From NCBI RefSeq assembly GCF_000499845.2, contig NC_023750.2, positions 10,778,653 through 10,842,652 on the forward strand: a stretch of DNA of 64,000 nucleotides, read 5' to 3'. Under the pieces are notes generated by a model. It was not told the origin of the DNA. It saw only the letters and a program-made list of their open reading frames with translations, and ran no database searches. This DNA comes from Phaseolus vulgaris. Its lineage: Eukaryota; Streptophyta; Magnoliopsida; Fabales; Fabaceae. Below are positions 44,002-55,423 of this stretch, piece by piece. The translations under genes and the position numbers were made by a program. The number at the start of each line of letters is the position of its first letter. Position 1 is the first letter of the stretch.

Positions 44002-45071
44002 TGTTAGAATGGATGGCTTTAAACTAGAGGGGGGATGAATTGTTTAAAGAGAGTTTTCGCAAACTTTTAAAATAAGAATGAAATTATCTCAAGAAACAAT
44101 TGATAAGAAATTCAGTTTGCCAAAACAGCAATAAAAAACAACAGTATCAGAAAAACAATTGGTTGTTTCTACCAGCAAACAACAAACAAAATTGAATTTA
44201 AAGAGTTAGAGATAGAGAGATTGCACACAGATGTTTATACTGGTTCACTCCAAATCCAGAGCTACATCCAGTCGTCTCAGAAACCCTGAGGAAATCCACT
44301 AATCACACCTTGATCATTTACACCACAACCAAGAAAGTGACCTTGAACACCTCAAGACACACACTCTTCTTGGCCAAAAAACCAACACTAAGATTGTTGA
44401 TCTTGATCCCCTCAAGAACACACAGCCAATCTCAGCAAACACAGAAACGAAACTTGTTCAGCAGAGTACAAGGATTACACTTGTTAAAGAAGATAATCTG
44501 AAATCAATACAAGCAGAATCCTATTCCACACACTTTGATCAATCACAAACTCTTAGCAATCTAAGCTCTTTGAAAAAATCAAAAACTCTATTAAAAAATC
44601 TTGTTACTCAAATCTGTTTTTCTGAATATATTCAAAGATGTTGTTTGTTATCAAATCTTAAGAAACTCTTAAATTGCATTTAATGATTGGTCAAAGCATT
44701 TAATGACTGGAGCGTAAGTAGTTAAATCATTTAAAGCTCAGTTAAAGATAAAACAGTTTTTCTGTTATGGTCCCAAAACAAACAATCAGTTGTTTCCTCG
44801 AATCAATCGGTTGTTTTGGTTCTAACAGTTCAACCATTAGAAAAACAGGTTGTTTCGACAAAACAATCGGTTGTTTTAACTTAGTTTGAAAAACATTTTT
44901 CTTTCACAAAGATTGAGAATGCCTATGCTTTAGATTTAATCAAGGGGTGGATTACAACACTCAAACTACCCCAGAACTAAACTAAAACAGCATAACAACA
45001 GCAAGCACAGCCAAGGCTTCAACATCCTTCAAAGGGTTTGGATTCTTCAAAGCTTGAACACCACTTGGTTC
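44002..45071 (-). repeat. 5' LTR of element A (main part)
   Basis: Direct repeat of 33904-35021; its last bases AACA are displaced to 46658-46661 by the solo LTR inserted at 45072. Confidence 0.9.
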
Positions 45072-46652
45072 TGTTGAAGCTGGAGGAAGCTTCTTCCCTA
45101 CCAAGGCTTGATGTGTGTTTGATGAAGAAAATGGCTTGAGTGCTTTGAAGATTGTAATAGGTTTTTAGATTCATTTGTAATTAGGCTTGTAAGTGTGTAT
45201 GATTGTCTTTTGCTGTATAACCTATCCTAGATGCCTAACCAAGTCTAGATCAAGCACATGATGTGATTAAATGGTTTTTGAAAAGCTTTTTAAAATGATT
45301 TTAAAAGTTTTAAATCAGTACACAAATAAATCTGTTTTATGGAGAAAGAATCTGTTTATTTCTTCTCTGTTAAAAGGCTTTTCTAAATTTCTGTTAGGGC
45401 ACCAAGGGAAAGCTCAGTTCGTTATTTCAGTTAAGCTGAGCTGGCCTGTTTGTTATATTTTAATCTGTTTTACTGTGAAAGAACAGGTTTATTCTTTGGT
45501 CTGCTGAAAGGTTTTTCACAAGTTAGTTAGGGCACCAAAGGTACAACTCAGACAGTTATTTCTGTTAGCTGAGTTAGCAGTTTTCACAAAAGAAATCTGT
45601 TAAGTTCAAAAATGAATCTGTTGTTTTCTTAACTGCTTTTCAACTGTTTTTTGAAAAGAAGTTAGAAACTGTTTTCTATATAAAGAAAAGTCTCTCTCAC
45701 ATGAATTAGTGCTGAGAAATTACGTTTTTGACAGAGATCAAACAATTTCCATGTGAGAAGAAGGATTGAAAGATTTTTGAAAGGTTTTCCAAAGAGATTT
45801 TCAAGTGTGCTTGTTCTAGGAAACCTTTGATCTTGGTGAAGGTGCTGGTGCAGTTCTGCAGCAAATTGAACTACTGGTTTTGAGTTCTTGCATCTTCTTT
45901 TCAGGTGTAATCTTTCCTTTATTCTGTTTTGTAAAGGTGTAAGTGTTAGTCACTCCTTGATAGGGTTTCTTGGAGTGCAAGGTGTGCTGAAATAGGGTTT
46001 TTCAGCATTGTGTGTGTTGTTCTTGTAGTGTTCAAGAACTGTTGTGTTTGTAAGTGATTGGTACTGTTTTTAGTGAATTCCACCTTAGGGTAAGGTGAGA
46101 CTGGATGTAGCTCTGTATGAGTGAACCAGTATAAAAACGTGTGTACCTTGTATTCTCATCCCTGCACTCATTTCTGGTTTTTGCTTAATTCTGTCAATAA
46201 CTAAATCTGTTCTTTTGAAATTGAATTTGTTAATTCTGGGTTTAAGTGAAAACTGTTCTTCCTGATTTCTTAAAGTTTTCTGATCATAAACAAGGTTGCT
46301 GCATAAATGGTTTAAGTGAATTGTGAACAAACTGTCCATTCATTAAAACCTGAAAAAGGATCATTCTTCTTGAAATCTTGTGTTGTGTAATTTTGGTTGA
46401 TTTCTAAGCATAGCTGTATCCTTCATCCTCACAATATGAAGCTGATCTGGTTCTGTTACAATTCTCTGTTGATCACAATTTTACATTGAACAAAATTCAA
46501 ATTGTGCCAAGACTGCTCTGAAGAATCAATCTGTTTCATGTAAAAACAATCTGTTCTTTTTGCCTCTGGAATACTGAAAAATTGTGTGTTCTTGCGAAAA
46601 TTTTATAAGCTCAATTCACCCCTCCCCTCTTGAACTTAGACACTAATAGGTT
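45072..46652 (+). mobile_element. Solo copia LTR inside the 5' LTR of element A
   Basis: It starts TGTTGAAGCTGG, like the 3' LTR of element B, and ends near AGACACTAATAGGTT. It is flanked by GGTTC (45067-45071, 46653-46657), or TTGGTTC if the end is set two bases earlier. It separates the terminal AACA from the rest of element A's LTR. The 3' end does not finish in CA, which is unusual. Confidence 0.75.
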
Positions 46653-46661
46653 GGTTCAACA

Positions 46662-46882
46662 GAAGCTGTCAAGGAGAAATGTTCTGAATCTTCTTCTTTT
46701 ACTTTCAATCATCTTTTGGTGCATATAAAGGCTATTATGCGTGGTCAATCCCTTTCATTTGGGAATGTAATCTTTTCAAACTCCAATGTATTGAGGTGAT
46801 ATTTATCTATAACATTATGCTCTTATTTGATATTGTTATTTTCCTTTTATGCTTAAAGCTTGAATTTTTATTCTTCAAACTA
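46662..46882 (+). repeat. Right half of repeat K
   Basis: GTCAAGGAGAAATG, then ATGTATTGAGGTGATATTTATC, corresponds to 56468-56610. It ends at the CACTA-like end near 46883. Confidence 0.6.
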
Positions 46883-47769
46883 GTGCAAAATGTAAAAACA
46901 ACAACTATTTATTTAATGCGTTTTTACGGTCAGACGTTGTCATTCAAAACGCAATGGCATTTTTAAATTAACTTCATTTACAAATGCGGCTATGAATAGT
47001 CGCATTCTTAAATCATTTTTACCCTAACTCTGAAGCACGCCACTTATGCTTTCATACTTGCTTTCTTCTTTGGCGCTTTGCGTTTTCTCTCTATTTCTGC
47101 TTTAGTGTTCTTATCTTCTTCTACGAGCTTCATTGTCTTCTCGTGCCATTGTAAGTTCGTTTCGATCATCTCTCTTTCTTCTTCACCAATGGTTTATAAT
47201 TTTTTTTTTCATTTCTCTTATTTGTTTTCTTGCATTGCTCGAAGTACCACTGTTTCATTGCCTTTGTCGCTGCTTGTTTGGGTTTTTGCTTTGCTCTGCC
47301 GCTCCTGCCACCGCTGTTGTTGGTCCCGCGCCACTCTTCACCACCACTATTGTCTTCACGCACAAGGTTGATAGTGTTTTAAATTTTTTTGAACTTTTTT
47401 TAATGTTATGAATTTGTTTATTTTCTATTTAATAGAATTTGTATCTTTTAAAATTTATATTATTTTTGTTTTTGGGTTAGAATAGAATTATTAAATTATT
47501 AGATGGTAGATAGATTTATATTATTTAATATTTATAATTAATTTAATGATTTTAAATTTGTATATTTAGTATTTATTATAATTTGTATTATGTTAGTTGT
47601 TAATTTAGAATAGAATTATCGTGTTGGTATTGAGTCTGAGGGTGTTCGATGCTCAACAATTGATACGTGTTGGTATTGAGTTTGGGGGTGTTTGACCCTC
47701 GACAAACGTGAGATAGAGCACTCATTAGAAAATACCTGGATGACTATTACAGAATATATTGGATCGAAA

Positions 47770-48314
47770 TTGAATTAATTATGTGCGCATAAGTGATGAG
47801 TACCAAAGAGAAGTAGAATAATTTATACAATTTGCACAACATAACACGAACAATAGTGGTCATGATGGAGCAAGGATTAGGTGGTCGTGCGTTAAGTGTT
47901 TGAATGGAAGGATACTGGATGTTAAGAAAATCAGGAAGCACCTTCAATGTGATGGGTTTCTTCTATCTTATACAACTTGGACATGGCATGGTGAATTATT
48001 AAATTTACCACGTGTTTCCATAACTGAAGAATATGTGGGATCCACCATGGATGATGCAGTACATGATGATGTAGATGATGATCGATTGGAGGACATGATT
48101 CGTGATATGGGATCTGAGTATTTTGTAGAAGCGCATGGATATGGAAGTATGTCAAGCGATGCAGAGACTCCATTGTATCTTGGATCAACTAACTTCACAC
48201 ATTTCTCGAAGATGTTCAGATTGATGAATTTGAAGGTAATAAATGAATGGACTAATAAAAGCTTCGCAGAATTGCTTCAGTTGTTGAAGGATATGCTTCC
48301 AGAGGAAAAATAAT
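47770..48314 (+). pseudogene. CACTA transposase-associated domain remnant
   Basis: RWSCVKCLNGRILDVKKIRK, HLQCDGFLLSYTTWTWHGE and later FRLMNLKVINEWTNKSFAEL, LLQLLKDMLPEE are hallmark stretches at the start of CACTA (En/Spm-type) proteins. The open part starts at 47900; upstream the same sense continues across stops. The large transposase domain that should follow is missing. Confidence 0.72.
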
Positions 48315-48409
48315 ATCAGAAAAAATTGTAAGTTATTTTTATCCTTTTTTTCTACTATGGGTTTAAAGCATTAATTATATTAAAAACTTACATGATTTTG
48401 GTCTCTTGC

Positions 48410-49275
48410 AGGATTCCTTGGTTGAGCAAAGCTCCCAAGGTAATTTTGTGCCTGAAGGTCATCAAGATATCCTTGTTGAAGCAATTGGATGACCTGAGCA
48501 GTGTGATCGTGTTCGTGCAGGTAGAAAAGGGGTTGAAATTAAACTATATTTTAGAGCTGCACCACGACACTCATCCTTCTTCCCCCCACCACTGAGACCA
48601 AAGCAGAAATGACGAGTAAGATACGTCAAGAATTGTTGGAGGATATGAGAAAGGAGGTTGATCGGATGCGGCTATAGTTGCGATAGGAGTTTATGTCGCA
48701 ATAAGCTTATATTGAGCCAGCTGAGGAGGTTGTTAGTCCTGCTCCCAAGAGCACAAAGGGGAGTTGTGCGGCTTCTACAACATCAAGGGAGGATATCATT
48801 GGCCAGACGAACCAATGTGAGCTACTGGTAGAGGGAAACATGCTTCCTCATGTGGTGGCCATTGGAAAAGTCTATTAAGAGGCCACCACCTTACATAATG
48901 TTCCTCTCTCCCCTGATGTGGCGAAGGTAACAGTTGAAAGATTACGAGTACCTGATGCTTGTGTTCTGCTACCTTCAGATGTGGTAACAACTGTGGCGGA
49001 TGCATTTCAGACATACATAGCCTGGCCTAGACACCTCATTCGAATTATGCCAGAACCTCCGGTAATAATTTCATTTCATTATATTAATTTATATTTATAT
49101 ATTACATCTAATTAATACAAATGTTCTTTATTTTGTAGAAACCTTGTTCGAAACCAAGTTCGAAAAAGAAGCACGAGGTTCCGATTGACGATCTTATAGC
49201 TTTCTTAGCTGTAGTTACTAGACAGATTGGTTGAGACCCTTTGGAAGTTTCGTGGGGTGATACTTTTTTTGAATA
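48410..49275 (+). pseudogene. CACTA-type downstream protein remnant (DUF8039-like region)
   Basis: Broken frames read a helical TETKAEMTSKIRQELLEDMR, then GQTNQCELLVEGNMLPHVVA, APKSTKG and VKVTVERLRVPDACVL-type text (seen as AKVTVERLRVPDACVLLPSD), and AFQTYIAWPRHLI. These match the plan of the plant En/Spm-associated protein that ends in an Ulp1 protease. An intron-like gap lies at 49058-49138. Several stops are present. Confidence 0.5.
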
Positions 49276-49689
49276 AACACTGATATGTTATTGTACATAT
49301 ACATGTTAGATTTGTTAGAATTTGTAGTTGGAGATCTGGAGCTCAATATAAATATAATTCATTTTTTTATGATGTAAGTATCTTTACCTATATTTCAATT
49401 TACTTTATGTTAAATTATTATTGATTATGCTTTAACTAATAACTTGTAGGTTTTTGAATGGAGTCTCTCTCACTGAGGGGAAGGAAAATATGTATGGATT
49501 CTTAGATCCCGCATATACTAATCCCTCTGGAACAAAGGCAACTGAATCAAATCATACATCATTAACACCCTACAAAAAAAAGGGAAAACAAATTTATTTA
49601 TGTCCTTATATTAATGAGTAAGTTTAATTATAAGTCGTCAATTATTACTATTTCATGTTTTAAATATTACTAACTCTTTTCATGGATGA

Positions 49690-49786
49690 TATGGGGGTCA
49701 TTGGAAGTTACTTGTCTTATCAATGCCTCGTGTTCCTCATTACGTTAGAAAACTCAAACACAATTGTGGATGGGATCAGGTTTTAC
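49690..49786 (+). pseudogene. Ulp1-like protease remnant, first part
   Basis: GGHWKLLVLSMPRVPHYVRK holds the His-Trp of Ulp1/C48-type proteases found in CACTA elements. It is cut at about 49787 by the gypsy primer-site sequence. Confidence 0.5.
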
Positions 49787-49809
49787 CAGGCCCCACGGTG
49801 GGCGCCAAA

Positions 49810-50589
49810 TGTTTTTGTCGGTTGACTTGCTCGCCGGTTGACTTTGATGACAAGCTCTAGCTCCTTCTGTTTCTTCACGAATCCGTCCTATCTCTTGTTG
49901 CTCTGGAAAGTAGCTCTGTTGAAACAGAGGGGGCCCTCCCTGTTGATTACACTCCAACGATCAAGTCAGTATAGGGCTTATAAGAGTTTAAGAAGTAGTA
50001 AGTTTCAGTCTTATAAACAACGTACTTTAACCTGGGATCTCAAGTCTCTTTTATAGTTTACCTCTTGTAACAACCTTCTATCACGAGAATATAATCTCAA
50101 CTGAAAGCATACTTAACAGAAAAATATTTTGCTCAAGGGCACACCCTCACGGTGTCACAACAGAACATAATATTTCCTTCATGCAGTGCATAAAATCATA
50201 ACAGAATAACCACCAGGGTACCAACTCATGTACCAGCATCAGGGGTCTAATTCTTTTACGTAGCCACCCTCAACGTGGTGCTACGTTATCTTTCAAACAC
50301 ATGCAACCTAACATCTCCATGCCTAGCACACATGAGCTTAGGTTTTAAAAAGAAACATTTACTTGACCTAGACACCACATGTACGAAACATACCCTTAGG
50401 TTCAAAAATATCTTTACTAGTAACCTTAAATTAACGTATAAAAGGTTATTTCAAATCTGCCAAGACGGGTTTACTGACCAAACTGGGCCCAACCACATGG
50501 CCCATTTTACTGGCCCAACAGTCGAGCTGACCTGCTTACACCATGCACCGAGATCCAAGCACTAAGCCTTGAGCACTCTGTCCAGTACA
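49810..50589 (-). mobile_element. 5' LTR with primer site of a truncated gypsy element
   Basis: On the minus strand TGTACTGGACAGAGTGC to CCGACAAAAACA is followed directly by TTGGCGCCCACCGTGGGGCC (49808-49789), the same primer-site region as element D. The U5 motif GACTTGATCGTTGGAGTG is at about 49967-49950. The interior and other LTR are missing. Confidence 0.75.
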
Positions 50590-50706
50590 GGGTTTATAAA
50601 TACATTAATATTATTTTATAAAAAATTTAGGATTTATTATTAATATTATTTTAGTTAAGGATGAAATTAATATTAATAAAATATAATAATTAATATTAAC
50701 GTATTT

Positions 50707-53046
50707 TGTTGAACAAGATGGATTTGATGATTTCTAAATCTGGTATGAAGAATCTGCAAATGTATATATTTTGAGATGTTAATTCACACATAGTTATGAT
50801 CCAAGTTCGTATGATTTGAAATCTCTTTGAAAGTGTTGTTTTTCAAATCTGTGTTAATTTTAGTTAATTGATTCATATTTTAAATAAGTTGAAATAACTT
50901 CTATTTAAGTCTGGTGAGTATAACAAGTTTTTCAACAAATTGATTTATCGCATCAACCAATTGAAAAACATTTAAGGTTTTTAAAAGGATTTAAAAATGA
51001 TTGTTTTCTTTTTTTCTTTTCTGTAAAGTAAAATCAATCAGTTATTTCGATAAATGAACTAGTTTTTCATGTTAAGATTTTAAGAGAAAATGAAAACAAT
51101 CAGTTTGTTTTAAAAATCAATTAAGTAATTTTAACAAAATGTTGTTATGATTTTCAAACTGCTTTTTAAATTCTTTAAACATTTTCACTAAATGATCAAA
51201 CCATTTTAACCATCTTTTAAAGCCTATATAAAGACTTCTTTTGGATCATTTTAAAAACAAGAAGAGAGTTTACTGAAAACGTTTTTCAAGAGAGAAGATC
51301 AAAGAGCCTTTAGAATCAAACTTGACATCTTGGATCATTGCCACTATGTGAAATAGGATTCTGTATCGTCCCGGGGCGTTGACCAAACGTCAAAGTCAAA
51401 GTCAACACATGGTGGGACCGCTCGAGGGCCCCAAAGAAGGGAAAGAAAGTCAACAGGTTGACCGCTTGGGGCATCGCCAGGTTAGGGCGTCGCCTCGCAA
51501 AGGCGTCGCCCAAGAAAGGCGTCGCCAGGCTAAGGCATCGCCAGGTTAAGGCGTCACCAAGTTAAGAAATAGTCAAGTTAAGACATCGACGGTGTTACCC
51601 CCCGATACCCATGGGTAGGAAAGACCATGGAGGGGGCAACACCGTGAGGAAGTCTCGGGCCCCGATGGCTCAGAACAGCAATGAAGATAAGAGAAAGGTG
51701 GCTTCAAGGCCATAAGTTCTAGTACCAGTAGGGGGTAACCTGACTCGTGAAGTACCCACGCCACCGCTGGGAGACCCTGGGACAGATACGACCCATGAGG
51801 GGGCCACGCCCAGGGGAGAACCACGTGCATGGTACGAGAGAAAGGTAGATACACTCCCAAGGTGAGTGACTAGAAGTTGGGGCGCATGAGTTGGCACCCA
51901 GAAAGTCACCCCCTTGCGCCAAATGCACTTCGAGAAAGGAGGGTTTGCACGATGGATTAACCCTAAGTTGGGTTACAGCGCTGTAGGGCCCTCCACGAAG
52001 AGTCACGATCAAGTAAGAAGAACACGTGGCAATAAGCACTGTAAACATCAAGGCTTTCCTAAAAGTTCGTTAAGGTACGCGTTAATTCAGTTAAGATTCG
52101 AACGTTCCAAGGAATATTTCTATACGCTTTCAATGCGCTTAACGCGTTTTAAATGCAGAAGGTGTATAAAAAGGGACCTTGGGACATTTGAAGGGGATCC
52201 GAGTTTTGACCTAATTCTTGTAGCTTTACACAAAGCACAAACCCTAGTTGTTTTTGCTGCGCACCCACTGTGTGCACAAGACGATTAGGGCCACACAGTT
52301 TCAGTCATTCAGTTATTTCTCGACCACCTTCAGAGCATTCTTTACGGTGTTCCGATACGGAGGTGCGTCACCTTTGATGTTTTTCGCTAGCTGACTTGAT
52401 CGTCGGAGTGCAAACGGCCGCGAGGGCGCCCCTTTGTTCACTTCTTTTCAGGTATTCACAGACGGAGCAGAACGAAGATGCCCTAGCTCGTGAGGACAAG
52501 CCTCGCATAAAGACAACCCAGGTCAACCGGCGGGAACAGATTCTGAGTTATTTCTTCTACTATTCTTCAATTGTATAAAGCCCTGGTGTATTCTAATTCA
52601 TTCTTTTATTATGTATTAAGTTGTAAAATAGTTTCAAATAGTGTTTATGGAATCTGTGTTTTTATTGAGAGTGTTGTGTGTTCTTGAAGGGTTCAAGATT
52701 AACACTTTTGGCTGTTTTGTAAGCTGGTTTTGATTACATAGTGAATTCTCAGTGGTGTGGAGAACTGGATGTAGTTCTTGGTTAAGAGTGAACCAATATA
52801 AATTTTTCTGTGTGAATTCTCTCTTCCTTAGTATGATAAACTGTTTATATTCTGTATTGTGTATTTTGCATAAAACAATGAGTTGATTTGTTCAAACAAC
52901 AAGTTTACATTTTTTTATAGAACTATTAATCTGTTAAATAACTAGTTGAATAGGTAAATAGATTGATTGATTTTATTGATCTTTTCAATTTAACACCGGA
53001 CTTTTCAATTTAACACCAGTCTTTGTTTCATCCATATATTCTAACA
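50707..53046 (+). mobile_element. Solo copia LTR, itself split by a gypsy solo LTR
   Basis: TGTTGAACAAGATGG to ATATTCTAACA, with a perfect target duplication TATTT (50702-50706 and 53047-53051). Motifs TCAATCAGTTATTT and AACAATCAGTTTGTTT lie near 51045 and 51100. Without the nested 1177-bp LTR it would be about 1.16 kb. Confidence 0.9.
51362..52538 (+). mobile_element. Solo gypsy LTR nested in the copia solo LTR
   Basis: TGTATCGTCCCGGGGCG to CGGGAACA, 1177 bp, with a perfect duplication GATTC (51357-51361, 52539-52543). TATA-like GTGTATAAAAAGGG lies near 52163, and the U5 motif ACTTGATCGTCGGAGTGC near 52394. GCGTCGCC-type repeats fill 51470-51590. Related to 54210-55418. Confidence 0.93.
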
Positions 53047-53145
53047 TATTTAATTAGTATTAATAAATTACAACCACCGCACGACCAAACATGCGTATAA
53101 TAGTTAAAGATCTACTAACAAGGTTTTTTCTATTAATCAGGGCAT

Positions 53146-53525
53146 GGCATGGATATAGCATACTCATTGGTCGACCCAATGCAAATTATCACAAGCTGAT
53201 AGTGTTGAACCTAAAGGTTTGTAATTTTCTATCTTCCTCTCTTTATTGTTTGTCAAAATATCAATATTAACTTTTAATCAAATTGTAGTGTAATAAACAA
53301 TCGAAAGAGTATGAGCGTGACTACTACATTATGCAATGGATGACTACCATTATATAAGGATAAACATTAAAGAAACTGGGAGCATGTAATGATATTTAAA
53401 TTATTATTTATAATAAAAGTATATGTACTTTAACACTGATTTGAACTTATTTTGTATTGCAGTATTTTACGGATGCTCAACCACTACATTCGGAAGCAAT
53501 GAACTATGTGAGAAATGCTTAGGCC
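53146..53525 (+). pseudogene. Ulp1-like protease remnant, second part
   Basis: AWHGYSILIGRPNANYHKLI, an intron-like gap, CNKQSKEYERDYYIMQWMTT and, after another gap, FTDAQPLHSEAMNYVRNA continue the protease. In the family the stretch is Y-E-C-G-Y-Y; here Arg-Asp replaces Cys-Gly, so the catalytic Cys is gone. It is separated from the first part by 3.4 kb of LTRs. Confidence 0.55.
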
Positions 53526-53639
53526 ACATACTTCATAATTTATATAAATTTAGGATAGCTAATTAATAGTATATAGGTTTAAGTAATATACCATGCTTCT
53601 AATGCATAGGAAAATAGATAGGTAGGAATATATATTGGT

Positions 53640-53656
53640 GTTTGTTATTGATTAAT

Positions 53657-53695
<39 letters not shown>
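53640..53695. repeat. AT dinucleotide microsatellite
   Basis: A run of about 15 AT units, 53663-53691. Confidence 0.9.
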
Positions 53696-54209
53696 CATTG
53701 TTTGAAAATATGTGTATGTGTCTGAATTTGTCTCTAGCTGGAATAGGTTAATAAGAGGAGAAAAGTTATAAAACAATTTAAACTAAAAAAATACCATAAT
53801 ATATTGCGCTTGTGTTCACAACCTATGTCTATAAGATACTATAGACAACGCTTGTGTCCACTATAGTGCCTTATAGATTACAGTTGTGAGTCGTCATCTA
53901 TAAGTGAAAGGTATAAATGACATACTAATAAACTATGGTTTCAAAACTGTTGTCTAAGGCATTTGTATTAATTAGAAATCAGGGTCAAATAACCAACCTT
54001 TGTTTAAATTGATTATATCTTTGTGATAGCCCTTTTTTAGCGAATGTTTTTTTTTTATTATTGCACCCTAAATCTTAACTTATATATTTTCCTACCTATT
54101 GACATGTTTAAGGAAGAAGAACATAGATGCAATCTATATATAGAAGAGGGGATGATTGGCTTTAGTTGTTTTAAAAGTTTAAATAATTTATTTTGTTGGA
54201 AATAGGAAT

Positions 54210-55418
54210 TGTACCGTCCCGTATCCGGGCGTTGACAAAGTCAAGGTCAAAGTCAACGTCGGGGTCAAAGTCAACATAAGGCGTCGCCTAGGTGAGGAGA
54301 CGCCAAGTGCAAGCATCGCCGAGGCAGGGCGTCGCCGAGAGGAAGCGTCGCCAAGGTAAGGCGTCGCCTAGGTGAAGGCATCGCCAAGTCAAGACGTCGC
54401 CCAGCTAGGGCGTCGCCAAGGTCAAATGTCACAAAAGCAAGTCAATCACAGTGTTGCTCCCCGATACCCATGGGTAGGAAAGACCATGGAGGGAGCGACA
54501 CTGTGGGAAGGCCTCAAACCCCGGTAACCCGGGGTAGCAATAAAGAGAAGAGAAGGGTGGCTTCAAGGCCATAGTAATAGCGCCAGTGTAAAGCAATCTG
54601 ACTCGTGAAGTGCCCATGCCGCCCCAGAGACGCCCTTGGGATAGTTACGACTCACGAGAAGGGTCACGCCCGGGGGCAGCCAGGTGCAGGGTACGAGAGG
54701 AAGGTAGATACGCTCTCAAAGTGAGTGACTAGAGGTTTGGGGGCATGAGTTGGCACCCAAAAAGTTACCCCTTGCGCAGGTGCACTCCCAGGTAGGAGGA
54801 CTCACACGAGGAGATACCCCTAGATGGGGTCACGGCGCTGTGAGGCCCTCCACGTGTACAACAGCCAAGTCAGAATAGAAACGTCATTTTGTCAAGTACA
54901 AGGTAATTAAAGTTATTTAACACAGTTTACGTTTCGAGCATTTAAGGTACTATAAATGCTCCCAAGCGGTTTGAACGTCTTAAATGCGCTGGACATTTTA
55001 TAATTAAATGCGCTTTAAGGTGCTTTGAATACAGGAGTAGTTTAAATAGCGCCTTGAATGTTGGAAACGGGGTTCGAACTTTTGGCAGACTTTCCCAGAG
55101 TACACTCTAGTTGCTTGCTCAAGTCCTGAGACTACGGACAAGGGACTAGAGAGAGAGAGGTTGTTTGCCAGAGGGAGAAAAGATACACAATACACAGTTT
55201 CTTTTGACCACCTTCAGAGTGCCATTCACGGTGCTCCAATACGGAGGGGTAGAGTTTTGGTGTTTCTTGCTAGCTGACTTGAGCGTCGGAGTGCAAACGG
55301 CCGCTAGGGCGCCCTTTTGTCCTTCTTTGCAGGAATCCATAGGTAACCAGTGGGAAGGAGTCCCTAGCTGACGGGTGAGGTTGTGCACAAAGACGTCCCA
55401 GGTCAACCGGCCGGAACA
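54210..55418 (+). mobile_element. Solo gypsy LTR, second copy of the family
   Basis: TGTACCGTCCCGTATCCGGG to CCGGAACA, 1209 bp, with a perfect duplication GGAAT (54205-54209, 55419-55423). It contains GCGTCGCC repeats (54280-54430), a shared CCGATACCCATGGGTAGG block near 54462, and the U5 motif CTTGAGCGTCGGAGTGC near 55278. Confidence 0.93.
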
Positions 55419-55423
55419 GGAAT

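Larger units (their letters stand above)
33904..46661 (-). mobile_element. Sirevirus-like copia element, interior rearranged (element A)
   Basis: LTRs of the TGTTGAACC...TTCTAACA family lie at both ends (minus strand). Flanks GTAGC (33899-33903) and GAAGC (46662-46666) form a target duplication with one mismatch, inside repeat K. Next to the 5' LTR is the primer site TTGGCATCAAGAGCTTGG. gag runs 43940-42211, and near the 3' LTR the end of an extra ORF (35765-35429) and the polypurine tract AATAGAGGGAGATTG are kept. Pol is missing; a gypsy fragment (35766-36708) and a plus-strand copia element (36709 to about 41660) occupy the interior, and a solo LTR (45072-46652) sits in the 5' LTR. Confidence 0.85.
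46883..54086 (+). mobile_element. Decayed CACTA transposon, host of nested LTRs
   Basis: The left end AACTAGTGCAAAATGTAAAA resembles CACTAGTGCAAAA ends; a possible mirrored end is at about 54070-54086 (reverse complement TAGGGTGCAATAATAAAA). Inside, plus-strand remnants of a CACTA transposase-associated domain, a downstream DNA-binding-like region and an Ulp1-like protease occur in the usual order. The transposase core (tnp2) is not visible. LTR sequences at 49789-53046 interrupt the Ulp1 part. The outer limits are uncertain. Confidence 0.55.

Noticed and set aside
47078..47411. Two overlapping frames of 92-97 codons rich in Ser, Cys, Phe
   Set aside because: No domain, no splice context, T-rich composition; taken as the 5' leader zone of the decayed CACTA element.
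51573..52051. Overlapping minus-strand frames of 79-110 codons
   Set aside because: They lie antisense within a solo gypsy LTR and match no domain; similar frames recur at 54429-54617 by homology.
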